Shown: positions 24,020 through 32,739 of the stretch, one piece after another
Layout of the letters: each line of letters begins with the position of its first letter
How positions within the stretch are numbered: the stretch's first letter is position 1
Source of the DNA: Lachnospiraceae bacterium
GTDB taxonomy: Bacteria > Bacillota > Clostridia > Lachnospirales > Lachnospiraceae
Direction of reading: 5' to 3'
Length of the DNA stretch: 40,468 nucleotides
Assembly: GCA_021199235.1 (NCBI GenBank)
Contig: JAJQIL010000094.1
Location: 1 to 40,468 of the forward strand
Position numbers and translations under genes: made by a program
Notes under the pieces: generated by a model
The model's database searches: none
The model's input: the letters and a program-made list of their open reading frames with translations, nothing else
What the model was told of the DNA's origin: nothing

Positions 24020-24055
24020 AAACCGTTCTGCCCACTGCGGTGAGCAGAACGGTTT
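24020..24055 (-). promoter_or_regulatory. Strong intercistronic stem-loop after the binding-protein gene
   Basis: AAACCGTTCTGC (24020-24031) pairs perfectly over 12 bp with GCAGAACGGTTT (24044-24055), about 45 bp after the binding-protein stop. It has only a short T-run on the minus strand (GGTTTTCTG), so it may be a partial terminator or an mRNA-stabilising hairpin. Confidence 0.65.
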
Positions 24056-24101
24056 CCAGGTTACGTATGATTACTTTTCAGTTCGGCTTATGCCTTGCTC
24101 T

Positions 24102-25475
24102 TTAGTAGTTCTCCTCGTAAGCAGCCTGTGCGTTCGCCGCTACTTCTTCCGGAGTGATGTCGCCGTTCATAAGGGTCTGCAGATCTGTGTTCAGAACATC
24201 CCATACAGCGCTGCTGATGTAGGAGTCATAGATCTCGCAGGTCTCTGTGTCAACATAGGACCAGTTGTAGAAGTCTACCGTGATCTGATCGAATGCGGAA
24301 AGGTCGATGTCGTCAACTACGGTCAGGCCGCCCAGTGCGTAGTACTCGCCAACGAATGTAGCGAATGCCGGTCCGGTGATCTCCTGTGCCAGGTCGATCG
24401 CTGCTGCAAGCTTGTCCGGATCGTCAGCCAGGTTCGCGTTGAACGCTACAGCATAGCCAAGGCCGATGTTCTGAGAATTCGGAGCATAGGTCGCGTCTGC
24501 CGGCTGCGGAAGAACTGCGAAGCCCATGTTGTTGTACTTCTCTTCGTCGCTCTCAAGCAGAGTAGCTGCGATGTAGGACTCGTCCCAGTTGCCGCCGATG
24601 AACGCTGCTGCGTCGCCGGCGATGTAATACTCACGAGCATCCTCGTTCGTAACTGCGTTGTAATCCTCGTTGAAGATGTTGGTCTCAGCAAAGAGATACT
24701 GGGTCTCAGCCAGAGCCGCTACGAATTCATCATCCGTGAAAGCAGCACCGTCTTTAAGAATCAGGCTCTGGAACCAGTCCGGACCAGTGTAACGGTTACC
24801 AAGGGTAGAAAGGAAATCGGAGTTCGCCTGCCACTGACCGCCATTACCAAACGCGATCGTATCAATGCCCTGCTCGCTGAAGTACTCAGCTGCTGCCTCA
24901 ACCTCTTCCCATGTGCTCGGGAACTCATCATAGCCAGCCTCTGCCCACATAGCCTTGTCATAGATGACAACCGTGCAGGTACCGCCGGTCAGTACCGGAT
25001 AGCCGTAGATGCTGCCGTCCGACGTGCTGAACGGTGTGAAATAAGCGGTATTGTAATCATCATAATACGGAGACTCTGCGATGATGTCGGTCAGGTCCAT
25101 GATCAGGCCCTGCTCCGCCCATGCTACCGTATTCATGCCCTGAAGAAGGAATACGTCCGGAAGGTCGCCTGCAGCTGCCTGCGTCGCGATCTGGGTCTTG
25201 TACTCGTCATTCGCCAGGATTTCCTGTGTCAGTGTGATGTCCGGATGTGCCTCATCCCATGCTGCCAGCACGCTGCGGAAGCCGTCGGAACCGCCGTTGC
25301 CCTCTGACTCCTCAGATGTGGAATAATGGAAAATGGTAAGCTCTCCTGTGTAAGCCAGGTCATTCACAGCCAGATTCTTTACTTCCTTCTCGCTCTCCTC
25401 AGCATACGCTGTCACGCCGAGAGAAGCTACCATAGCTGCTGCCAGGACTACACTTACTGCCTGTCTCTTTTTCAT
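24102..25475 (-). CDS. Extracellular solute-binding protein, family 1 (sugar)
   Basis: This 457-residue sugar-binding protein serves the permeases downstream. The signal peptide ([25 protein letters not shown]) is cleaved before EESEKEV. It has no cysteine, so there is no lipobox and the protein is not an ordinary lipoprotein. Typical family 1 features include [53 protein letters not shown] and the aromatic-rich [20 protein letters not shown]. The protein is very acidic. The ATG follows AAGGAGG at 7 bp. Promoter and operator-like sites lie 200-260 bp upstream. A xyloside or xyloglucan oligosaccharide is the likely ligand, judged only by the nearby alpha-xylosidase. Confidence 0.9.
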   Translation of the reverse strand: MKKRQAVSVVLAAAMVASLGVTAYAEESEKEVKNLAVNDLAYTGELTIFHYSTSEESEGNGGSDGFRSVLAAWDEAHPDITLTQEILANDEYKTQIATQAAAGDLPDVFLLQGMNTVAWAEQGLIMDLTDIIAESPYYDDYNTAYFTPFSTSDGSIYGYPVLTGGTCTVVIYDKAMWAEAGYDEFPSTWEEVEAAAEYFSEQGIDTIAFGNGGQWQANSDFLSTLGNRYTGPDWFQSLILKDGAAFTDDEFVAALAETQYLFAETNIFNEDYNAVTNEDAREYYIAGDAAAFIGGNWDESYIAATLLESDEEKYNNMGFAVLPQPADATYAPNSQNIGLGYAVAFNANLADDPDKLAAAIDLAQEITGPAFATFVGEYYALGGLTVVDDIDLSAFDQITVDFYNWSYVDTETCEIYDSYISSAVWDVLNTDLQTLMNGDITPEEVAANAQAAYEENY

Positions 25476-25675
25476 GTTTCGTCCTCCTTAATCGGAATGT
25501 CTTCATTCCTTATTTTAATATGTCAAAAACCTGTGCCGGCGAAAACGCCCCCGCAAAGGTGTGTGACCGTTCTCATGATGTACAAAATATTTTTCTATAT
25601 ATAAAATACCTTTCTATGTACATCCGTTCCCAACGTACCCTCTGATCAGCATATCTTGTACAATTTGCCATTTTC

Positions 25676-25699
25676 AAACGTTTACGTTCTCAAAACGTT
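25676..25699. promoter_or_regulatory. LacI-type operator-like sites
   Basis: AAACGTTT (25676-25683) is a perfect palindrome. AACGTTTACGTT spans 25677-25688, and AAAACGTT lies at 25692-25699. They fall just downstream of the predicted -10 box of the importer operon, as expected for a repressor site. No LacI gene is adjacent, so the regulator would be encoded elsewhere or be one of the two in the window. Confidence 0.45.
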
Positions 25700-25705
25700 A
25701 GTATT

Positions 25706-25735
25706 ATTAAACACCTCTTCCATGGTTTTTGTCAA
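25706..25735 (-). promoter_or_regulatory. Predicted promoter of the second sugar importer operon
   Basis: On the minus strand a perfect TTGACA (25735-25730) is followed after 18 bp by TTTAAT (25711-25706). The leader to the ATG at 25475 would be about 220 nt. Confidence 0.5.
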
Positions 25736-26189
25736 CTCTTTTCTGTGGTTTTTTGTCTTTTTCGTGAAAAAAACGTGTCCCGTTTGTGAAAACGCATGAT
25801 TTTCTTTTTGTTTTTGTGCATTTTCACTTAATAAATTCTTCGCATTTTCGTATCTGTTTTCATGCCTTTTCTCTTTTTCCTCTTGCTTACAGTACGTACC
25901 GTCGCCGTCCGGGGATTTTCCCCGTCTGATCAGCCCCGGCTGCATGATTTCGCTTCGTTATTTTAAGTTTTTTTCACTTGACATTGTTTTTTATTTCTCC
26001 TATCATGTCTTAGGGTATAGATGCCGTCCGCGAAAAAATTTTTGACACGACGGTGTCTTTTCGTGTAAAAGCAGATTTAAAGGAACAAAGCATTCTGTTT
26101 TTACACGGTAAATATTCGCTATAATTATAGAAGAAACAGCAGCTGTGAAAAATCCAGGCAGCTGCAAAGAAAGCAGAAAGGAGATTCCC

Positions 26190-27938
26190 ATGATTCGTAC
26201 ACTTGCGAAGCAGGTAAAGGAATACCGGAACGCCTCGATCGTCACGCCGCTTTTCATGCTGCTGGAGGTGGTGATGGAGACGATGATCCCGTTTCTGATG
26301 GCCTCCATCATCGACGACGGCGTCAACACGGGCGATATCGGACACATCTACCGCGTCGGCGGCCTGATGATCGTCTGTGCGCTGATCGGACTGTCCGGCG
26401 GTATGCTCGGCGGCCGGTTCGGTGCGAAGGCTTCCGCCGGACTGGCTAAGAATCTTCGTGCGTCGATGTTCGAGCACATCCAGTCCTTTTCCTTTTCCAA
26501 CATTGACAAATTCAGTCCGGCCGGTCTTGTGACCCGCCTGACGACGGATGTGGCCAACATCCAGAATGCCTGGCAGATGATCCTGAAGATGGCGATGCGT
26601 GCTCCGGCCAGCATCATCTGCGCACTGGTCATGGCTTTTATGATCAACGCCAGACTTGCCTCCATCTATCTTATCGCGGCGATTCTGCTCGGCACGGCTC
26701 TGATCTTTCTGGTCATGCATGCTACGAAATATTTCCAGCAGGTCTTCCCAAAGTACGACGACCTGAACGCGTCGATCGAGGAGAACGTCTCCGCCATCCG
26801 TGTTGTGAAAGCGTATGTGCGTGAGGATCATGAGACGAAAAAGCTGAATAAGGCCAGTGAGAACATCTATAAGCTTTTTGTAAAGGCGGAGCACAACGTC
26901 ATTATCAATAATCCGCTGATGCAGCTTACCGTATACAGCTGCATCATCCTGATCAGCTGGATCGGCGCCAGGATGATCGTGTCTTCCACTCTTACGACCG
27001 GTGAACTGATGAGTCTTCTGACCTACTGCATGAACATCCTCTCCAGTCTGATGATGCTCTCGATGATCTTTGTCATGATCTCGATGAGTGTGGCCAGTGC
27101 ACGCCGCATCTGCGAGGTGCTGGATGAAGAGCCGGAGCTTGTCAATCCGGAACAGCCAGTCATGGATGTGACGGACGGCAGCATCCGCTTTGAGCATGTA
27201 AACTTTTCCTATCATAAAGGAAGTCAGGAGCATGTACTTACCGATATTAATCTTGACATCCATTCCGGCGAGACGATCGGCATCATCGGTGGCACCGGCA
27301 GCGCCAAGACGAGCCTGGTGAACCTGATCAGCCGCCTTTACGATGTGTCGGACGGACAGATTAAAGTCGGCGGTGTCGACGTGCGCGACTATGATATGGA
27401 AACGCTGCGCAACCAGGTGGCCGTCGTTCTCCAGAAGAACGTCCTTTTTTCCGGCAGCATTTATGAGAACCTGCGCTGGGGCAACAAAAATGCCACCGAA
27501 GAGGAATGTCAGGAGGCCTGCCGGCTCGCCTGCGCGGACGATTTCATCCGTTCATTTCCGGATGGCTACAATACGCACATTGAGCAGGGAGGCTCCAATG
27601 TCTCCGGCGGACAGAAGCAGCGTCTCTGCATCGCCCGCGCTCTTTTGAAGAATCCGAAGATCCTCATCCTCGACGACAGCACAAGCGCTGTGGATACCGC
27701 AACCGACGCCAGGATCCGCCGCGCGTTCCGCGAGGACATCCCGAACACGACAAAGCTGATCATCGCGCAGCGTATTTCCAGTGTGCAGGATGCGGACCGG
27801 ATCATTGTCATGGAAGAAGGCCGGATCAACGGCTTTGGCACCCACGAAGAACTGCTCGCTTCGAATGAGATCTACCGCGAGGTATACGAATCCCAGACGA
27901 GCGGCGGCGGCGATTTTGATGAAAAGGCAGGTGACTGA
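26190..27938 (+). CDS. ABC exporter half-transporter with a degenerate ATP site
   Basis: This 582-residue protein has an N-terminal six-helix transmembrane domain and a C-terminal nucleotide-binding domain, as in multidrug or lipid exporters. Walker A is IGGTGSAKTSL, with Ala in place of the usual Gly before Lys. The signature is NVSGGQKQRL. Walker B is ILILDDSTSAVD, with Asp instead of the catalytic Glu. The switch region is IIAQRIS, with Gln instead of His. These changes are known from the degenerate half of heterodimeric exporters (TM287/288, BmrCD, LmrCD). The partner follows 2 bp downstream. ATG 26190 has AAAGGAGA at good distance. Substrate is unknown. Confidence 0.92.
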   Translation: MIRTLAKQVKEYRNASIVTPLFMLLEVVMETMIPFLMASIIDDGVNTGDIGHIYRVGGLMIVCALIGLSGGMLGGRFGAKASAGLAKNLRASMFEHIQSFSFSNIDKFSPAGLVTRLTTDVANIQNAWQMILKMAMRAPASIICALVMAFMINARLASIYLIAAILLGTALIFLVMHATKYFQQVFPKYDDLNASIEENVSAIRVVKAYVREDHETKKLNKASENIYKLFVKAEHNVIINNPLMQLTVYSCIILISWIGARMIVSSTLTTGELMSLLTYCMNILSSLMMLSMIFVMISMSVASARRICEVLDEEPELVNPEQPVMDVTDGSIRFEHVNFSYHKGSQEHVLTDINLDIHSGETIGIIGGTGSAKTSLVNLISRLYDVSDGQIKVGGVDVRDYDMETLRNQVAVVLQKNVLFSGSIYENLRWGNKNATEEECQEACRLACADDFIRSFPDGYNTHIEQGGSNVSGGQKQRLCIARALLKNPKILILDDSTSAVDTATDARIRRAFREDIPNTTKLIIAQRISSVQDADRIIVMEEGRINGFGTHEELLASNEIYREVYESQTSGGGDFDEKAGD

Positions 27939-27940
27939 TT

Positions 27941-29845
27941 ATGCCAGGACCAGGATCAAGACCCCCGCGCGGAGTCAAACCAGATGTACAGAATCCCGGA
28001 AAGCTGCTCGCCCGGCTGATGGGTTATATTTTCCGTGATTATAAGTTTCACTGCATTGCCGTATTCATACTGATCTGTTTCAGTGTACTGGCTAACGTGC
28101 AGGGAACGCTCTTTATGAAAAACCTGATTGACGATTATATCACGCCGTTTCTGCTGACGGACAATCCGGACTTCGGCCCGCTCGCGCGCGCGATCGGCCG
28201 GGTGGCCTGCTTTTACGCGATCGGCGTCGTCTCGGGCTACCTGTACAACCGCATCATGGTGACGGTGTCGCAGGGTACACTGAAGCATTTAAGGGACGAT
28301 CTGTTCTCCCATATGGAGACGCTTCCGATCAAATATTTTGACACACACGCGCACGGCGACATCATGTCCGTCTACACGAACGACATCGATACACTGCGCC
28401 AGATGATCAGCCAGAGTCTTCCGCAGATCATCAATGCCGCCTTTACCATTGTCAGTGTGTTTATCAGTATGCTGATCCTGAGCATTCCTTTGACGCTGGT
28501 GACGCTCGTCATGGTCTGTGTGATGCTCTACTGTACCAGGAAATCCACTTCGCTTAGCGGCAAATACTTCATGGAGCAGCAGAGAAACCTCGGTATCGTG
28601 AACGGCTATATCGAGGAAATGATGAAAGGCCAGAAGGTCGTCAAGGTATTCTGTCATGAGGAAGAAAGCATTGAGAAGTTTTCCGAGCTGAACGAAGCGC
28701 TCCGCGACAGCGCAGACAAAGCGAACACGTACTCCAGCTTCTTAGGACCGATCAATGCGCAGCTCGGCAACGTCAGCTATGTGCTCTGTGCGATCGTCGG
28801 CGGTATCCTCGCTCTAAACGGTATCGGCGGCTTCACCCTCGGCGGACTCGCGAGTTTCCTGACGTTCAACAAGAGCTTCAGTATGCCGATCAACCAGGTC
28901 AGCCAGCAGTTCAACGCCATCATCATGGCGATGGCCGGTGCCGACCGTATCTTCCGTCTCATGGACGAGAAATCAGAGACCGATGACGGCTATGTGACGC
29001 TGGTTCATGCAAAAGAAGTCAACGGAAAGCTGACCGAATCCGAGACGAGGACCGGCCGCTGGGCATGGAAGCATACGCATCAGGCTGATGGTTCCGTAGA
29101 CTATAAGGAGCTGACCGGCGACATCGTCTTTGACGGCGTGGACTTCGGCTACACGGACGACAAGCTCGTCCTTCACGACATTAAGCTCTACGCGACGCCG
29201 GGCCAGAAGATTGCCTTCGTCGGCTCCACGGGTGCCGGAAAAACCACGATCACGAACCTGATCAACCGTTTCTACGACATTCAGGACGGCAAGATTCGTT
29301 ACGACGGTATCAATATCAATAAGATCAAAAAGGCCGACCTGCGCCGCTCGCTCGGCATCGTGCTGCAGGATACGCACCTGTTCACCGGCACCGTCAGTGA
29401 GAACATCCGCTTCGGCAAGCTGGACGCGACCGATGAAGAGGTCGTGGCAGCCGCGAAGCTCGCGAACGCGGACGGCTTCATCCGCCGTCTCCCGCAGGGC
29501 TACGACACCATGCTGACCGGCGACGGCGCAAACTTAAGCCAGGGGCAGCGCCAGCTGCTCGCCATCGCCCGCGCGGCCATCGCCGATCCGCCGGTGCTGA
29601 TCCTCGATGAGGCGACGAGTTCCATCGATACCCGTACCGAGCGCATCGTCCAGGAAGGCATGGATCACCTGATGGCAGGACGCACGACCTTCGTGATCGC
29701 ACACCGGCTCTCCACCGTCCAGAATTCCGACTGCATCATGGTACTCGAGCAGGGCCGCATCATCGAACGCGGCACGCACGACCAGCTGATCGAGGAGAAA
29801 GGGCGGTACTACCAGTTGTATACAGGAAACGCGATTGGAGCATAA
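27941..29845 (+). CDS. ABC exporter half-transporter with a canonical ATP site
   Basis: This 634-residue partner of the preceding half-transporter has a Pro/Arg-rich N-terminus (MPGPGSRPPRGVKPDV), six membrane helices and a nucleotide-binding domain. Walker A is GSTGAGKTT. The signature is LSQGQRQL. Walker B is VLILDEATSSID with the catalytic Glu, and the switch is VIAHRLST with His. All hydrolysis residues are thus intact, in contrast to the first subunit. About 50 residues between the membrane and nucleotide domains (residues ~345-395, TRTGRWAWKHTHQADGS) form an extra segment common in this subfamily. It is co-transcribed with the first half. It is likely to export a drug, lipid or peptide. 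Confidence 0.92.
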   Translation: MPGPGSRPPRGVKPDVQNPGKLLARLMGYIFRDYKFHCIAVFILICFSVLANVQGTLFMKNLIDDYITPFLLTDNPDFGPLARAIGRVACFYAIGVVSGYLYNRIMVTVSQGTLKHLRDDLFSHMETLPIKYFDTHAHGDIMSVYTNDIDTLRQMISQSLPQIINAAFTIVSVFISMLILSIPLTLVTLVMVCVMLYCTRKSTSLSGKYFMEQQRNLGIVNGYIEEMMKGQKVVKVFCHEEESIEKFSELNEALRDSADKANTYSSFLGPINAQLGNVSYVLCAIVGGILALNGIGGFTLGGLASFLTFNKSFSMPINQVSQQFNAIIMAMAGADRIFRLMDEKSETDDGYVTLVHAKEVNGKLTESETRTGRWAWKHTHQADGSVDYKELTGDIVFDGVDFGYTDDKLVLHDIKLYATPGQKIAFVGSTGAGKTTITNLINRFYDIQDGKIRYDGININKIKKADLRRSLGIVLQDTHLFTGTVSENIRFGKLDATDEEVVAAAKLANADGFIRRLPQGYDTMLTGDGANLSQGQRQLLAIARAAIADPPVLILDEATSSIDTRTERIVQEGMDHLMAGRTTFVIAHRLSTVQNSDCIMVLEQGRIIERGTHDQLIEEKGRYYQLYTGNAIGA

Positions 29846-29865
29846 GTCCCAGTATATAGCCGCGT

Positions 29866-30008
29866 AAGACCCGCCACAGGATGGCTGAGGACACGCTCCC
29901 GCTTAGAAAATAACGTAGCGGTACTAAGCTCAATCATCGCCTTTCGGCTCGATTTCACTAAGTACCGACGTTATTTTAATAGTCCTCAGCCACCCTGTGA
30001 CGGGTCTT
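29866..30008. repeat. Large fold-back element (143 bp) after the ABC exporter genes
   Basis: The outer arms AAGACCCG-CACAGG-TGGCTGAGGAC (29866-29892) and their complement (29982-30008) pair with only a few mismatches. The inner arms around AAAATAACGT and GGTACT pair as well (about 29907-29926 with 29960-29980). The segment has the shape of a MITE-like or large palindromic repeat. It lies between the exporter genes and a toxin-antitoxin unit. Confidence 0.75.
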
Positions 30009-30045
30009 CGCGACGAAATGTTGAGATATGCATCATGCTATATAA

Positions 30046-30079
30046 GAATCCCCACCATCGCTAAGTATGGTGGGGATTC
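30046..30079. terminator. Bidirectional terminator between exporter and yafQ
   Basis: GAATCCCCACCAT (30046-30058) pairs perfectly over 13 bp with ATGGTGGGGATTC (30067-30079), followed by TTTCATTTT. It lies immediately after the toxin stop on the minus strand and downstream of the exporter operon on the + strand. Confidence 0.8.
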
Positions 30080-30081
30080 TT

Positions 30082-30372
30082 TCATTTTCCAAACAAATCA
30101 CTATGACTCCCGGTCCGAGACAATGTCAATACCAGCACATCCTCCTCAATACGATAAACAAGCAGCCAGTCCGGCAAAATATGACATTCCCTGTGTCCTG
30201 TCCAATTTCCAGTCAGCGGATGATCCCTGTATTTTTCCGAAAGTGTTTTTCCTGTGGAAAGTGCTGTGATCACTTCGTCCAGCAATTCCATTTTCAGACC
30301 CCGGCGCGTAGCCAGCTTATAATCTTTTTTAAACTGCGTTGTTGCTTTTACAATAAGTTTTGTCTTTCTCAT
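30082..30372 (-). CDS. yafQ: YafQ-family mRNA interferase toxin
   Basis: This 96-residue toxin of the RelE/YafQ group cleaves mRNA on the ribosome in known members. The characteristic histidine-rich active site is complete: DHPLTGNWTGHRECHILPDW and the C-terminal RTGSHSDLF. The N-terminus KATTQFKKDYKLATRRG is also typical. The ATG overlaps the stop of the antitoxin gene by 4 bp. A terminator follows directly. Together with the DinJ-like gene it forms a complete type II module. Confidence 0.9.
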   Translation of the reverse strand: MRKTKLIVKATTQFKKDYKLATRRGLKMELLDEVITALSTGKTLSEKYRDHPLTGNWTGHRECHILPDWLLVYRIEEDVLVLTLSRTGSHSDLFGK

Positions 30373-30647
30373 TTCTTTAAGTCAGCAAACAGTTCATCCA
30401 GATCCGTATATCCTTTTACAGATGGATCTTTTGCTATCCTTTCCGCTTCCAGCATTGCAGTTACCGTCTCCTGATTAGGCTGATTTAATGAAATATCAAA
30501 TGGAATTCTGCCTTCCCTGAGTGACTGGCGGACAAAAATATTAAAAGCAGTCGACAAATTCATACCCAGCTCAGAGAATAACGTTTCTGCCTGAGCTTTT
30601 AATTCAGAATCCATTCGAATACTGATATTTGTAGTGGCTCCTGCCAT
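30369..30647 (-). CDS. dinJ: RelB/DinJ-family antitoxin
   Basis: This 92-residue antitoxin begins with a ribbon-helix-helix DNA-binding segment (NISIRMDSELKAQAETLFSE, LGMNLSTAFNIFVRQSLREG) followed by a C-terminal toxin-binding tail (GYTDLDELFADLKK). ATG 30647 is chosen for AGGAG at 8 bp and for matching the family start; upstream codons run through the promoter. Directly repeated operator-like boxes flank the -35 element, consistent with the autorepression known for DinJ-YafQ. Confidence 0.9.
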   Translation of the reverse strand: MAGATTNISIRMDSELKAQAETLFSELGMNLSTAFNIFVRQSLREGRIPFDISLNQPNQETVTAMLEAERIAKDPSVKGYTDLDELFADLKK

Positions 30648-30680
30648 AAAAACAGCTCCTCTCCTTTTTGTTCTGCCAGC

Positions 30681-30724
30681 AGTATACGACACTTGCACGA
30701 AAAAATCAATGTTTTGCACGAAAA
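30681..30724 (-). promoter_or_regulatory. dinJ-yafQ promoter with tandem operator boxes
   Basis: On the minus strand TTGATT (30709-30704) and TATACT (30686-30681) are separated by 17 bp. TTGCACGAAAA (+ strand) is repeated perfectly at 30693-30703 and 30714-30724, 21 bp or two helical turns apart. One copy lies in the spacer and the other just upstream of -35. They are probable antitoxin binding sites. Confidence 0.7.
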
Positions 30725-30758
30725 GCATCTGTTAATTTCGTTTAAAGTCTCATCGTTC

Positions 30759-32288
<1,530 letters not shown>

Positions 32289-32297
32289 CTACAACAA

Positions 32298-32332
32298 GAG
32301 CCGCGTCAAACGCATACCGTCCGGCGCGGCTC
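32298..32332 (-). terminator. GC-rich hairpin upstream of abfA
   Basis: GAGCCGCG (32298-32305) pairs perfectly with CGCGGCTC (32325-32332). On the minus strand it is followed by TTGTTGT and then the abfA ribosome binding site, so it may be a weak terminator or an attenuator left from the lost upstream operon. Confidence 0.4.
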
Positions 32333-32411
32333 CAATTCTGCAAGTCGCAATCATTATGAAACATATTCAGCCAGCACATTCACGCACTTGCTGCCACAGT
32401 CTGAACACCCA

Positions 32412-32438
32412 TCAGCCCTTTACAGCACCAGATGTCAT
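32412..32438 (-). pseudogene. Probable 3' remnant of a sugar ABC permease gene
   Basis: Read on the minus strand, the last codons before TGA (32414-32412) encode MTSGAVKG. The two intact permeases in the window end VTGGAVKG and MVAGAVKG, also followed directly by a stop. Upstream codons in this frame are Arg-rich and do not look like a permease, so only the extreme 3' end seems to survive. Its position 136 bp before abfA fits an importer-abfA operon. The match is short, so chance cannot be excluded. Confidence 0.4.
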
Positions 32439-32634
32439 ATGTCCGTACTTGCGTAACAAGTATGGACGAAGGCCGCGCCTTGCGCGAAGAATGTTCCGAT
32501 TTGCGCAGCAAACCGAGAACGATACCGCAACTTTAATGTGCGGCTTTCATTGTACTTTACAGATTCGTAAAATATTATACACAAAGCCTTAAAAATAGCA
32601 ATACCTTTTTTTACGGGTGAATTTTAAAATCCAC

Positions 32635-32663
32635 TTGTTTTTTCACAAGCCCACGATTATACT
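32635..32663 (+). promoter_or_regulatory. Predicted promoter of the AAA ATPase gene
   Basis: TTGTTT (32635-32640) and TATACT (32658-32663) are separated by 17 bp, about 75 bp before the ATG at 32740. Confidence 0.55.
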
Positions 32664-32739
32664 GTGTTCAGGCAAACTTTCGAACTATAAAAGTACGAAA
32701 CCGTTTCGAATTTCGCAGCAGGAAGGAAGTGAAGATTCC

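Larger units (their letters stand above)
25476..26189. other. Intergenic region between divergent sugar importer and ABC exporter
   Basis: About 700 bp without a convincing gene; the short reading frames have no ribosome binding site or family features. It holds the importer promoter and operator-like sites near 25676-25735, an A/T-rich tract with several GTGAAAA repeats (25760-25815), and an inverted pair CGTGTAAAA (26062-26070) / TTTTACACG (26099-26107) just before TATAAT (26120-26125). The latter may be part of the exporter promoter. Confidence 0.5.

Noticed and set aside
24090-25307. A 405-codon + strand frame opposite the second sugar-binding protein
   Set aside because: It is antisense to a well-supported gene, and its Cys/Val/Arg-rich composition is typical of a mirror frame.
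25682-25945. An 87-codon minus-strand frame in the intergenic region
   Set aside because: The product is Lys/Glu/Asn-rich without a domain, it has no ribosome binding site, and it overlaps the importer promoter and operator-like sites.
26010-27263. A 417-codon minus-strand frame opposite the first ABC exporter gene
   Set aside because: It is His/Asp/Arg-rich antisense to a clear ABC exporter and has no start signal or recognisable domain.
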